This document shows, one piece after another, positions 1 to 9,110 of a stretch of 64,000 bases of DNA. The stretch lies in NCBI RefSeq assembly GCF_029761915.1, contig NZ_CP121695.1, positions 7,531,501 through 7,595,500 of the forward strand, given 5' to 3'. Numbering within the stretch: position 1 is the first letter of the stretch; the number at the start of each line of letters is the position of its first letter. The stretch comes from Bradyrhizobium sp. CB1650 (GTDB lineage Bacteria; Pseudomonadota; Alphaproteobacteria; Rhizobiales; Xanthobacteraceae). The notes under the pieces were generated by a model, which did no database searches, was not told where the DNA came from, and saw only the letters and a list, made by a program, of their open reading frames with translations. Made by a program: the position numbers and the translations under genes.

Positions 1-567
1 GAGGTATTCATCAAGGGCGCGCCCGCGCATGCCGGCACGCGCCCCGAGGACGGCCGCAGCGCGATCCGGGAACTCGGCCATGTGATCCAGACGCTGGAAG
101 CAATGAACGATCTCACACGCGGTATCACCGTCAACGTCGGCGTCGTCCGCGGCGGCACCAGGCCAAACGTGATCGCGGAACTGGCCTACGCGCAAGTCGA
201 CATGCGCGTCCCGACCATGGCCCATGCCGACGAGCTGGTGCCGAAGATTCTCGGCATCAGCTCGCGCACCGAGGGCGTCAGCGTGAAGGTATCAGGCAAA
301 TTGAACCGTCCGCCATATGAGAAAACCAGCGCCGGTGCCGCGCTTTACGAACACGCCAAAAAGCTTGCCGCCGAGCTCGGCTTCGAGCTGCTCGACGCGT
401 TCAGCGGCGGCGGCTCCAATAGCAATTTCACCGCGCCGCATACCGCGACCCTCGACGGCCTTGGCGTCGACGGCAAGGGCGCGCATACGCATTATGAGCA
501 ACTCTACATCTCGTCAATTGAACCTCGCGCGCGGCTGCTATACCGCCTCTATCAGACGCTGCGATGA
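1..567 (+). CDS. M20-family metallopeptidase, C-terminal part (carboxypeptidase G2-like)
   Basis: The reading frame is open from the first base of the window, so the N-terminus and the first metal ligands lie outside. The 188 visible residues look like the dimerisation domain and the end of the catalytic domain of an M20 zinc peptidase. They include GAPAHAGTRPEDGRSA near the start, a long insert with IAELAYAQVDMRVPT, and the late segment SGGGSNSNFTAP followed by LDGLGVDGKGAHTHYEQ, where the H-T-H-Y-E stretch sits at the usual position of a late metal/substrate ligand. Members of this group cleave C-terminal glutamate or similar residues from peptides or folates. The substrate cannot be told here. 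The frame ends cleanly at the stop and shows no sign of decay. Nothing downstream suggests an operon. Confidence 0.85.
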   Translation, partial: EVFIKGAPAHAGTRPEDGRSAIRELGHVIQTLEAMNDLTRGITVNVGVVRGGTRPNVIAELAYAQVDMRVPTMAHADELVPKILGISSRTEGVSVKVSGKLNRPPYEKTSAGAALYEHAKKLAAELGFELLDAFSGGGSNSNFTAPHTATLDGLGVDGKGAHTHYEQLYISSIEPRARLLYRLYQTLR

Positions 568-1535
568 TCCCCGGCACTAGGCGAAGTCAGCGACAGCGAC
601 GTGCGTTGGATGACGGCCGCCGGAACATTCGCGCGATCGTTCCTCGAACGCCCAAGGGCTACAGGCTACCCCCCAGCAGGCCGACCTGATCGAAAACTAT
701 CGGTCGGATGCCGCACTTGGTCAGCGCCGGATAGAAGTGACAGCTATTCAATGACGGCGCAGCGGACATCAGGCGCGCAATCGCCTGCAAGGGCAGCGAG
801 CACTTGGCCGCGGAAGGGCGAGCGTTTCCGATAATGGGCTCATCGGCAGCAACGCCGATCTCAACGGGATGGCGAACTTTCCTGACGCAAATCGCAGCGC
901 TGAATGCGTGCGACACCAGACCAGCCGGCGGCCCGTTTCCGGCAGCCTGAGAGCTTGGCCGCGTTCACACCGGCTGCCCAAAAGGGCTTGAATCGGACGT
1001 AACGTTAAGTTGTACGGTCTTAAGGTTGGATCTTGGTCTTCCGCCGCGATTGTGAAGGATTGCGAATGTCTCAGCTGGTCAGATCCCTGCCGCCCCGATG
1101 GTCGGTCATGATCCTCATCCCCGGTGGCGGGTCGGCCGAAAGGGCTATGCAGCGAGTCCCGATTGCGGCGCGATGGCTCGCACGCGGCTTTGAATGGTTC
1201 GCCACTCCGGAATTGAGACTACGTGGCTGTCCTGGGGCGGGCCACCAGAGAGCCGATGAGGTCAGAATTGATCGACGTAGACCTCCATCCGAAGCCGCTA
1301 CGGGGGCGCGGCTTCCCGAATCTGAAACAAGCCCCTCCTCTGGCGCGACACCGCGCCAAAATCAGTTCGCCGAACCGGCTTTCCGCTCTGTTCAAACTGC
1401 TTTCCCGTGGCTGGCAAGGCATTTCCATTGCGCAAAGGTGCGACAGACGGCGGGCCTCAGAACGGCGCGGGTTCTCAAGGAGCCTGAGCTGCAAGTGTCG
1501 CCCGGCGTGACCAGCGCGGCATCGGAAGATATTGC
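568..1535. other. Gene-poor stretch with one MerR-type promoter element
   Basis: No convincing gene is visible. Several overlapping frames are open on both strands, but none has recognisable motifs or a good ribosome-binding site. The only structured element is the MerR-type promoter element near position 1000. The longest plus-strand frame after it (start about 1033 or 1066, stop at 1560) is rich in Arg, Pro and Ser, as expected of a shadow frame in GC-rich DNA. Confidence 0.6.
988..1018 (+). promoter_or_regulatory. NolA-type MerR promoter element, copy A
   Basis: TTGAAT at 988-993 and TACGGT at 1013-1018 are separated by 19 bp, the over-long spacer typical of MerR-activated promoters. The spacer carries the dyad centre ACGTAACGT. 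It closely matches four other copies in this window (about 29.65, 31.77, 32.71 and 46.93 kb), one of which immediately precedes nolA. No recognised gene follows within 500 bp, so this copy may be orphaned. Confidence 0.55.
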
Positions 1536-1820
1536 TTGGCATTCTGGAGCAGGAAGTTGAAAGAGCCCGACGGCGTCCAAAAGGTCCTGTTAATCGACCA
1601 TATTGAAGGCCAATGCCGTTGCATCATCGGCTTCAAAGATGGAGATGCCAGAGCGGCCTATATGTGCGGCGAGCCTGTATATCAAAGACGCGGCAAGAAA
1701 CTGTCTTCGTGGTGTGCCTATCACCACCGACAGATGCACACGACCGCCGCCGAGCAGAACAGAGTGAGTGATCAATCGCCCGAGATTCCTCAAGCAATAT
1801 CCATTGTTCGCAACCCATGA
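1536..1820 (+). pseudogene. GcrA-like C-terminal fragment
   Basis: The 94-residue frame contains IEGQCRCIIGFKDG, then YMCGEPVYQRRGKK, then SSWCAYHHRQMH. The spacing of C-x-C/W, C-G, W-C and H-H resembles the C-terminal metal-binding segment of GcrA-family cell-cycle regulators, in which a C-x-W-P motif is followed by FCG and YC-x-x-H. The DNA-binding N-terminus of GcrA is missing and the start is not preceded by a clear ribosome-binding site, so it is called a fragment. A small, unrelated zinc-ribbon protein is the alternative. Confidence 0.4.
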
Positions 1821-1967
1821 CATCCATCAAGAACCCGGTCCGGCCTAGGCCGTGTGATCATAGCCTGTACAAAGGCCAACCGAAGCATGTGATCGGAGCC
1901 TCGCCGAGCAATTCTGGGATGCGGCTGAAGCGCATCGGGACAAAAGTAATGTGCGGGCCTGAGGCGC

Positions 1968-3515
1968 ATGGATAACAAGTTGGATCTCTGCACACTGATC
2001 GAGCGAAATGCTGCGTATACTCCCGGCAAAACCGCGATCCATTTCGAAGGGAAAAGTCTCAGCTACGCCAGCCTCAATCGACGGATCGAGCGGATCGCTC
2101 GGGCCTTCAAGAGCCAGCTCGGCGTCCAAAGGGGAGACCGGATCGCGATCCTCAGCCTCAACAGGCCTGATTATCTGGCGCTGCTCTATGCGTGCGCGAG
2201 GCTCGGTGCAATCCTCGTACCATTGAATTGGCGTCTTGCGGCCGCCGAGCACCTTTTCATTTTGTCGGACTCGGGGGCAAAAGTGCTCGTTCTTGAGCAG
2301 TGCTTCGGCGCAGCTTTGCCTGTCCTGACGAAGCAAGTGCCCCATCCCTCTCTTGTCGGATTGGACTTTACGCCTCCCGGCGGCTGCAAGTTGGACGATA
2401 TCCTGGACGGAGACTGCGGTGACGGACGCAATCCTCGCGCGGAGCCGTCTTGCCCGCTTCTGATCGTCTATACTTCGGGCACCACAGGGCGACCGAAAGG
2501 CGCCGTGCTGCGTCAGGAAGCGTTGCTGTGGAACGGCATCATGAGTCAGCACATGCATGACCTCACCTCGGCCGATCACACGCTGGCTGTTTTGCCGTTC
2601 TTCCACGTCGGTGGCTTGAACATCCAGACGACGCCGAGTTTGCATCACGGCGCGACGGTGAGTATCCACACCCGCTTTGGGGCGGAGACCATGCTTGATG
2701 CGTTCGAGCGTGACAGGCCGAGCCTGGCAGTCCTAGTGCCAGCCATGATGCAAGCCCTGGCCAGCAATGGTCGATGGGAAAGCACCGACCTATCCTCGCT
2801 CAGAGCAATCTGTACCGGATCGACGATGGTGCCTCAGCACCTTGTCGAGCGCTTTGTCGCGCGCGGCGTTCCAGTCCTGCAGGTTTACGGTTCGACGGAG
2901 ACCTGCCCGATCGCTGTGTATACGAAGCTCGGCGGAAATCTCGTGCCTGAGGGCTCAAGCGGCTTGGCAGGTCTCTGCTGCGAAGCGGCGATCATCGATG
3001 ATTCGGGCAGTAAGTTGCCGCCCGGTACCACAGGCGAAATCGCAGTCCGTGGGCCCAACGTTTTCTGCGGATATTGGGGCAATCAACAGGCATCGCGTGA
3101 GGCTCTGAGCAATGGTTGGTATCGCACTGGGGACATTGGCCGCTGCGACGCAGATGGATATTTCTGGGTCCACGACCGCAAGAAAAACCTGATCATTTCG
3201 GGCGGAGAGAATATCTATCCGGCAGAAGTAGAACGTGTACTTACGGGCCATCCGGATGTCGCGGAATGCGCCGTGGTCGGTCGACCCGATGCGCGCTGGC
3301 AAGAAGTACCGGTCGCTTATGTGATCAGGCGACCTGGAGCCCGGATCGAGGCGGAAGCGCTGACGGCGCATGTCCGATCACAGCTCGCCCATTTTAAGGT
3401 GCCGCGCGAAATCATTTTCACGCAAGAACTACCTAAAACCGCGTTGGGCAAGATCCAGCATCTTTTGCTGAAGGAAATCGCCACGCGATCAAGCCCGAAA
3501 GGAGTTATCAATTGA
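1968..3515 (+). CDS. AMP-forming acyl-CoA synthetase / ligase
   Basis: A 515-residue ANL-superfamily enzyme that would adenylate a carboxylic acid and transfer it to CoA or another thiol. The phosphate-binding motif YTSGTTGRPKGAV lies near residues 167-179. The substrate-site motif YGSTET is near 305. The hinge region GWYRTGDIG is near 383, followed by RKKNLIISGGENIYPAEVE. The catalytic lysine lies in LPKTALGKIQ near 493. All core motifs are intact, so the enzyme should be active. The ATG at 1968 follows a short GAGG. The next gene, on the same strand 164 bp downstream, is an ATP-grasp ligase. A two-step activation and ligation pathway is therefore possible but is inference. The motif order fits FadD/CaiC-type fatty or aryl acid ligases; the substrate is unknown. 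Confidence 0.9.
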   Translation: MDNKLDLCTLIERNAAYTPGKTAIHFEGKSLSYASLNRRIERIARAFKSQLGVQRGDRIAILSLNRPDYLALLYACARLGAILVPLNWRLAAAEHLFILSDSGAKVLVLEQCFGAALPVLTKQVPHPSLVGLDFTPPGGCKLDDILDGDCGDGRNPRAEPSCPLLIVYTSGTTGRPKGAVLRQEALLWNGIMSQHMHDLTSADHTLAVLPFFHVGGLNIQTTPSLHHGATVSIHTRFGAETMLDAFERDRPSLAVLVPAMMQALASNGRWESTDLSSLRAICTGSTMVPQHLVERFVARGVPVLQVYGSTETCPIAVYTKLGGNLVPEGSSGLAGLCCEAAIIDDSGSKLPPGTTGEIAVRGPNVFCGYWGNQQASREALSNGWYRTGDIGRCDADGYFWVHDRKKNLIISGGENIYPAEVERVLTGHPDVAECAVVGRPDARWQEVPVAYVIRRPGARIEAEALTAHVRSQLAHFKVPREIIFTQELPKTALGKIQHLLLKEIATRSSPKGVIN

Positions 3516-3679
3516 GATCGGCAGATTGGAGGCGGGCCATGCCCTCCCGCTACATCGCAGGTGACGTCGAGACGGCCCTAAATCAACCTTCGCTCAGTGC
3601 CTCATCACGGCGCAGCAAGTTCTCCATTGTTGGCATGACGATCCCTGTCTGATCGCGTCCAGATGCCCGGAGGTCGCGG

Positions 3680-4996
3680 ATGCCGCGGATCTTGATCATG
3701 AATGCCGGCACGGCTCAAATGTCGGGCGCCGATCTGACAGCAGATCAACTTTCGCTGGCCGCCAACTCGGCATACCGTTCAGCGTGGTTTGCCCAGCACG
3801 GCGACCTGATAGTCTCCCCGGTAGTCATCCCGGCGGATCTGCTATCCTTCATTGGCGCGACGCTCGATTTCGACGCATCGAGTCTTTTTCTGCTTGTACC
3901 TGAAGGCGGCCGCCAATCGCCGGTCCTTGATGACTGCACATTGCTGTCCGAAACTGTCGTTGAGCGGATCAACAGACATATTCGTCAGAAATCAACCTGG
4001 CGATTGTATCCTTGCTACTCTACTGAAGGCGTCGCACGCCTGGCGGCCATGCTGGGCATACCGCAGACCGGCGACGACTTCGCTCTGCAGCGAGGGCCTG
4101 ATCTGTTGAACCGCAAGAGCCACTTCCGTCAATTGGCGACAAGCGTCGGACTTCCGCTGCCCAATGGATCTGTCACGACGGACTCAAACGAACTATTCAG
4201 AGCGGTCACTTCCCTCAGATCCGAGACCGGCAGAGTCATTGTAAAGCTGGACAATGGAGCCGGTGGAGTCGGAAATGTCATCCTGACCGGCAATGAAAGC
4301 GATCCACTACCCGGGGCAAGAGATACCCGGCGAATTTCATGGCCGTCGTTTGATCCTGACGCGCTTTGGTCTGAGATGATAACAGCGTCGTGTAAGACGC
4401 TGGTCGTGGAATCGTACCACCTGGCCCGGTCTTTGTTCTATCTCGAGTATGAAATCGAGGATGATGGTTCAATCGTTTTCATCAACAGTGGAAACATACG
4501 TCTGCGTAAAAGCACAGATCGATCCGAAAGAGCTCTGATCTGGACAGGACTTGAGCTTCCAAGTGACCTGAGGAACGAGCAATGGTTGACCGCCCAGGCG
4601 CACGCCTATCGATTTGTGGCGCTTGCGCGAGACCTGGGATATCGCGGGATGATCAACATTGACGCGATTTTCGCGAATAACGGACGGTTGCTGTTTAATG
4701 AAGCGAACGGCCGCTGGGGTGGCGGCTCGGTGTTACACAGTATTGCCGTCCGGCTGCTGGGCTTCGACTATTCCGGTTGCAACGTCATTTTATCCGTGAG
4801 AAATGTTCAATCACGATCCCTCCAAACAGCGCGTGATCGTTTCGGCAAGGAAGGATTTCTGTTCGACCGCACACGCAAGGAGGGCGTGATCCCGCTTGCC
4901 GCAGACGAAGAGGCTGGCACGGTGGAGTGCCTTGTGATTGCACGCGACCGGCCGGCGGCCCGCGATCTGCAGCACCGCCTACTGAGCATGGTTTGA
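3680..4996 (+). CDS. PGM1-like pre-ATP-grasp / ATP-grasp peptide ligase
   Basis: 438 residues with a strong start (GGAGG at 3669-3673, ATG at 3680). The N-terminal third (MPRILIMNAG to about residue 130) has the look of a pre-ATP-grasp domain. The middle and C-terminal parts carry ATP-grasp features: VIVKLDNGAGGVGN (lysine and glycine-rich loop, about residues 188-201), MINIDAIFANNGRLLFNEANGR with the metal-binding E-x-N pair near 336-350, and the arginine-rich segment after it. Known relatives include the pheganomycin ligase PGM1, which joins a non-standard amino acid to a peptide. The likely reaction is ATP-dependent amide formation; the substrates are unknown. It follows the acyl-CoA synthetase on the same strand, which fits a small biosynthetic unit. 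The C-terminal stretch AGTVECLVIARDR matches the end region seen in PGM1-type ligases. Confidence 0.75.
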   Translation: MPRILIMNAGTAQMSGADLTADQLSLAANSAYRSAWFAQHGDLIVSPVVIPADLLSFIGATLDFDASSLFLLVPEGGRQSPVLDDCTLLSETVVERINRHIRQKSTWRLYPCYSTEGVARLAAMLGIPQTGDDFALQRGPDLLNRKSHFRQLATSVGLPLPNGSVTTDSNELFRAVTSLRSETGRVIVKLDNGAGGVGNVILTGNESDPLPGARDTRRISWPSFDPDALWSEMITASCKTLVVESYHLARSLFYLEYEIEDDGSIVFINSGNIRLRKSTDRSERALIWTGLELPSDLRNEQWLTAQAHAYRFVALARDLGYRGMINIDAIFANNGRLLFNEANGRWGGGSVLHSIAVRLLGFDYSGCNVILSVRNVQSRSLQTARDRFGKEGFLFDRTRKEGVIPLAADEEAGTVECLVIARDRPAARDLQHRLLSMV

Positions 4997-5237
4997 TTGA
5001 GATTCCATCGACGATATCTTGGACTGTTCAATTCTTCCGAACTTGCCCCCTTTCGATCATGCGCTTGAAACCCGTACCTGAGGACGTGACGTGAATGTCT
5101 GCTCCGGCTCGCTCTAGCTCTGTCAGCCACAATCGCGACTACCCTTAAGTCGCTTCTGAAGTGCGTGCCGATCGGCGGTAAGCCTCCGAGAAGAGACGCC
5201 TTGCAGCGGACTGGCCTGATAGTTGAGAACTGTACGT

Positions 5238-5612
5238 ATGGACAGCCATACGATCAGTGCGCTGAATCGACTTGAAGTGGACGGGCCGGCGGCGGCGCTG
5301 GTCTGAAGAGGATAAGGCTCGGATTGTTTTGCAAAACATGTCCGAGCCACGGCTGGTTGCGGCGACAGCGCGACCATATGGCTTGTCGCGTTCTGTGCTG
5401 GTGACTTGGCGCAGGGCCTTCGCGGCAGACCGGACCAAATCCGAGTGATGGCCACGCTCATCACGACAGCGCGTCTCAACGACATCGAACCGAAAGCCTG
5501 GCTTGCCGACGTTCTTGCGCGCATCGCCAACATCCCACAGAGCCGCCTGTGCGAGTTGTTGCCCTGGAACTGGACGCCTCCTGCGTCGACACTCTCCACC
5601 CAGGCGGCGTAG
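5238..5612 (+). mobile_element. IS66-family relic (start of the small orfA joined to the end of tnpC)
   Basis: Two pieces of an IS66 element are fused. Around 5290-5445 a frame reads RRRWSEEDKARIVLQNMSEP and continues to GLSRSVLVTWRR, the helix-turn-helix of the small IS66 orfA. Directly after it, a frame with TARLNDIEPKAWLADVLARI and then LCELLPWNW is the C-terminal end of the IS66 TnpC transposase. Everything between is deleted and the first part is frameshifted. It is dead, and marks the region as a deletion-prone insertion hotspot. Confidence 0.75.
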
Positions 5613-6612
5613 CTATGCACGTCAATAAAGTTCATGCCATCTTCACCATCGATCGCGTCGCAAAGGCATAGGTGAAGACGACGTCCTGGCATTCACCGAC
5701 TTCGGCATCGAAAACCTGATCGGGCTTATCAGGATGCACAAGGAAGACCCCGAACTCCTCAAGCGGTGGAATCCGTAATCCCTTGTCCGTGGCTTAGCTC
5801 GGATGGATACAAACGAGCGGGACAGTTGGTGGATCCGCCAAAAGCGGGGCAAACCGAAGAGACAGCAACCGCACGACGACCACTGAGGCGAGACCGCCCG
5901 TTCTTCCACGGGACGATCAGCAAGCGAGGAACGCACGCATTCGGGGCCTCATTGGGAGATGGCCTACTTAAGTTGGAAGTGTCGCGGCTTTCTGGCGAAC
6001 TGTATGATTTTAGAAGTAAGTCAGCCACCGGAGTCAGCCAGATGGCGCCTCGCCAGAACACGTGCACCACAAGGCATCACGAAGACAGCTATCGGCGCAT
6101 TCAAGCTGTCGGCGGCGAGGCGCTTCGACTGAATAGAGCCAATTTAGCGCACGGCTTGAGCGATGATGACTGCCTTGTCTTCTACAAAGGAAGCGCCAAT
6201 CAGATCATGGCCTTCAAGATGGGCGTTTCGGTGCTGTCAGGCCAACGAAACCGCTGACCTGCCCTACTCTCCGAACTACCTGAAACTTAAGCTTGCAGAG
6301 TGATCCGCTCAAAATGCGCGGCCGTGAAAGCGGGCCGCGAGTAGCTCACCGCACCCGTATAGCTTTCGAGGAGTCCGCACCCGTTTGTTCCGGCGGCATT
6401 CGCACACAATCAACACCCACAACAGCACGACCGTTAGGAAGGTCCGTCAAGCCGATCCAGTGGGACCGCACAGAAGTTCAACGAGAAGGGGCGGCAAGGT
6501 AAGAAACGCTTTCTCTATCGGGCTCATTCACCAAGATACTGAGCCACTCCAGCCTCCGAGCGCCCACAGGCGAGCGACCGTGATTGCGGTGAAAACGAGT
6601 ACAGCGCAATTG
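5613..6612. other. Decayed DNA without a recognisable gene
   Basis: Short frames only. Near 5670-5788 one plus-strand frame reads DDVLAFTDFGIENLIGLIRM and ends KRWNP, which looks like the tail of a real protein but has no recognisable start. Around 6040-6257 another fragment (GEALRLNRANLAHGLSDDDC) has protein-like composition. Neither can be assigned to a family. Confidence 0.5.
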
Positions 6613-7059
6613 CTAGCGCAATTTCCATCGTCGGCTTCCTTCTATTGCGCGGACCACCCACCAGACGGTGTATGTGAAGGAATTCCTCCGCCAATCGACT
6701 ATCTGGACACCATTGTCCGTCACTCTCACGGAGAAGTGGGTTGAGATGCAATAATCAAGGCCGCTGTAGAGTCGTGGGCACCTGGGCGTCAGTAGCCAAT
6801 GCGACTCCGCACCGAAGTGATATATACTCGGTAGCGCATCGGCGAAGTGACATTCACTTTCGAAGTCGTAACCGTTTGTTATGCTCCCGGTTACACCGAT
6901 TCTGATTCTGTCGTACCTACGGCCTTCATGTTCGTACACGCTGAGGACTTCGCGACCGAGCGCATGAGCGAACGCGATAGCCGCTGAAGCTGCTCGAATA
7001 CGTGCTCCATGTTGCCTCGCGAGCAATAACGGGGCGGACCCGAAATGGCCCTGAATCAT
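6613..7059 (-). CDS. Unrecognised protein behind a NifA/RpoN-type promoter
   Basis: A 148-residue frame of unknown family. Its middle part (ALGREVLSVYEHEGRRYDRI, then GVTGSITNGYDFE, then DALPSIYHFG) has the composition of a real globular protein rather than a shadow frame: few Arg-Pro-Ser runs and several aromatic residues. No signal peptide, metal motif or membrane helix is evident. The start is uncertain: the ATG at 7059 has only a weak purine stretch upstream, and residue 18 or later could serve instead. It is listed because a near-perfect -24/-12 promoter and a TGT-N10-ACA element lie at the right distances upstream. It may still be a gene remnant whose promoter has survived. Confidence 0.4.
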   Translation of the reverse strand: MIQGHFGSAPLLLARQHGARIRAASAAIAFAHALGREVLSVYEHEGRRYDRIRIGVTGSITNGYDFESECHFADALPSIYHFGAESHWLLTPRCPRLYSGLDYCISTHFSVRVTDNGVQIVDWRRNSFTYTVWWVVRAIEGSRRWKLR

Positions 7060-7116
7060 GTCAGGCCCGCCCCAGCATCACAGCCCCTGCAAGACCAGTG
7101 ACGCTCACTGCACCCA

Positions 7117-7132
7117 AGCAAGCAACGTGCCA
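7117..7132 (-). promoter_or_regulatory. RpoN (sigma-54) -24/-12 promoter
   Basis: On the minus strand the bases read TGGCACGTTGCTTGCT, a full match to the sigma-54 consensus TGGCACG-N4-TTGC, with GG and GC exactly 10 bp apart. Transcription would start near 7105 and run toward the unrecognised frame that begins at 7059. A NifA-type UAS lies about 100 bp upstream. Confidence 0.75.
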
Positions 7133-7225
7133 TTTTGTCAAAAGGCTGCTGTACCTCGCCTGGCTGTGTGTACTTCTCGAGTTTGTCCTATTTTGTTCTG
7201 TCCCACTGTCCATCAGGACGCAAAA

Positions 7226-7241
7226 TGTTTGCAACCCGACA
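7226..7241 (-). promoter_or_regulatory. NifA upstream activator sequence
   Basis: TGT-N10-ACA (bases TGTTTGCAACCCGACA as written on the plus strand; the motif is a dyad and works in either orientation). Its centre lies about 100 bp above the -24 element at 7117-7132, the distance normal for NifA-activated promoters. nifA itself lies 6.5 kb away in this window. Confidence 0.65.
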
Positions 7242-8017
7242 TTCTCGTGTGTTGAACTCAAGCGCATGTAAGCTCGCAATCGCACGGGAAGGCGATTGCA
7301 TCGCTCCGGAAGTAGCGCTGACGCTTGAAGTCTACAACCCTGCCGATCTTAAGCAGCGATGGGAAGTCCAGGTTTTATTCTGAGTAACGCCGACAATAAG
7401 CTGTGCATCGACAACAAAACCCGCCTCACGAAAGATGGCAATTCTACTTGGCTCTACCAACGGGTCAGTTGCTCAGCCGTGGAATTTGTACCCCTAATGG
7501 AGCTTAGGGTTGCAGAGTGACTGCCTCAAGGGGCGCGACGATTCGCGGCGCGCACAAACCGAATTCCGCTGATTACTCGCACAGTTCGTATGGTACATGC
7601 TGCAGGCGCAAATCCGAGTCGTAACGCAAAGCACGAAAATGAGTTCATGGGACGAACTTAGCCCTGGCCAGTTCTTGGCGCGAGTAGCGTTTTCGCTCGC
7701 TGTAACGTCCGCCGTCGTCGCCGTGACTTTCTTCGTAATTCGCTACATGGCGGGCTTTCATCGATGAATCACAGCAGGCGCGGTGATCAAACATCGCGCT
7801 CTGCGGGACAAACCATACGCGCAACAAAACCACGAAAGAAGGCGATGGAGCGCCGAATTTAGGCGCCCATGCGGGATTTGTTGCATAAAACGGTTTTCAT
7901 TGAGCATTGAGCGCTACGATTTCAACGCTGAACGGGGCCTCACGAAGGAAATCTCGGCGCCCTGGAAGGAACACAACGGGAATCTTTGGCTATTTGCCGC
8001 ACAGGAGCAGAACATGG
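7242..8017. other. No recognisable gene
   Basis: Short overlapping frames on both strands. One plus-strand fragment near 7365-7470 reads GFILSNADNKLCIDNKTRLT, weakly reminiscent of a ricin-type lectin repeat, but it has no start and stops soon. Nothing else is supported. Confidence 0.4.
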
Positions 8018-8525
8018 CTAACCATTTGTACCGTCTCCGTGGGCACGATCGCCGATGAGGTGCTCGATGCGCAGCGGCTCATCGTCTGGCCGCTCGCCCT
8101 GCGACAATCGTCTAATCAGCGCTCGCTTCGCGTCTAGCACAAAGTACTCCGCAATTGGACCGTTCTGCTGCCGGGCCATGCGGGCCGCTTGCAGGCGGGA
8201 GCCGAGACGTGCTGCGAGCTGCTCTGCGACGGTGCTGTTGTGAGATCCGGCGGAGTCATAGTGATAGGCAACGGGGGGCGGCGGGCACGCGGCGATCCAC
8301 CGGCAGCAGCGACCAGTCGGCGCCGCCGCCAGTAACACCACCATCGTTCACAGTCACGAACAGGAAGTTGGCGCTACCGTTGTCATCCTGATCATTGACG
8401 ATCCGCCGGAAGGTTTGTGCATCGTCGCTCCGGCTCCGGATTAAGCGCAGCAGCTGGGCTTGCTCGGGTTGAACGAGTCGGGTCTGGGCGGTGAGATCCG
8501 GATCCTTCCTGTGCCACTCATCCAC
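8018..8525 (-). pseudogene. Decayed C48 (Ulp1/SUMO-protease) effector of the NopD/XopD class
   Basis: Two adjacent minus-strand frames together spell a C48 cysteine protease domain. The first (from 8525) reads LVQPEQAQLLRLIRS, later NDQDDNGSANFLFVTVND and GGADWSLLPVDRR. The second reads VAYHYDSAGSHNSTVAEQLA, then ARMARQQN and finally LVLDAKRALIRRL-like sequence. The frame change falls at a G-run near 8272-8284. In active enzymes the triad is His (in HWSLL), Asp (in YHYDS) and Cys (in QQN-x-x-DCG). Here His is replaced by Asp (GADWSLL, one base from a His codon), the Asp is kept, and the Cys is lost from frame: the bases after QQN contain aat-tgc-gga (Asn-Cys-Gly) one base out of register. The N-terminal secretion part is missing. 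It is a dead effector gene. Confidence 0.75.
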
Positions 8526-9110
8526 GAGGGCGCAATCGGCCGGGCGTCTGCGGAGGGGGAAACCGATAAGTTCTCTTGCTGGCCCGCGCCGCCCGACTCA
8601 TGGAGCCTCCCGCGAGTTGAGGTAAAGTCCATCCGTTCTCACTTTCAAAATGAATACTCAGGTCTCGGCTAATGCGGGACGATCGAGCAAAAGACCGCGC
8701 GCGATTAGGGCCTTCAGATTAGACTTCTCATCTGATGGACCCTGCAAAGGCCCAGTTCGCGCACATCCGTCCCAAATCAGCCCGAGCATTCGGCTGTTTT
8801 GCTCGGTGTGTAGCTGTCGAGAACTTGACGACAACAGGGCCTTCCTGCGCGCGGCGCGATTACACCATCGCGCACGCGCCGACACGCCTCTCAGTTCGAG
8901 GCAGCGACGATCACTTACCACACCTACCCTGAGCAAACCTTTGCTCGGATTACGCGTGGTTGCCTTTACAGGCAACAAAGCTAGCCGTGGCTTCCGACCT
9001 GCATTGTGGCAGCCTTTCGAGGGACAGTCTGACCACAAGATGGGCAAGCTACCAATCTCTCCTTAGAGTTCACTCGTTACCCAAGTCATTCGAAAACCAT
9101 TTCAGCCCCC
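8526..9110. other. No recognisable gene
   Basis: Upstream side of the decayed C48 effector. Frames on both strands are short and low in recognisable motifs, and no tts box was found. The stretch probably holds further remains of that effector gene. Confidence 0.4.
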
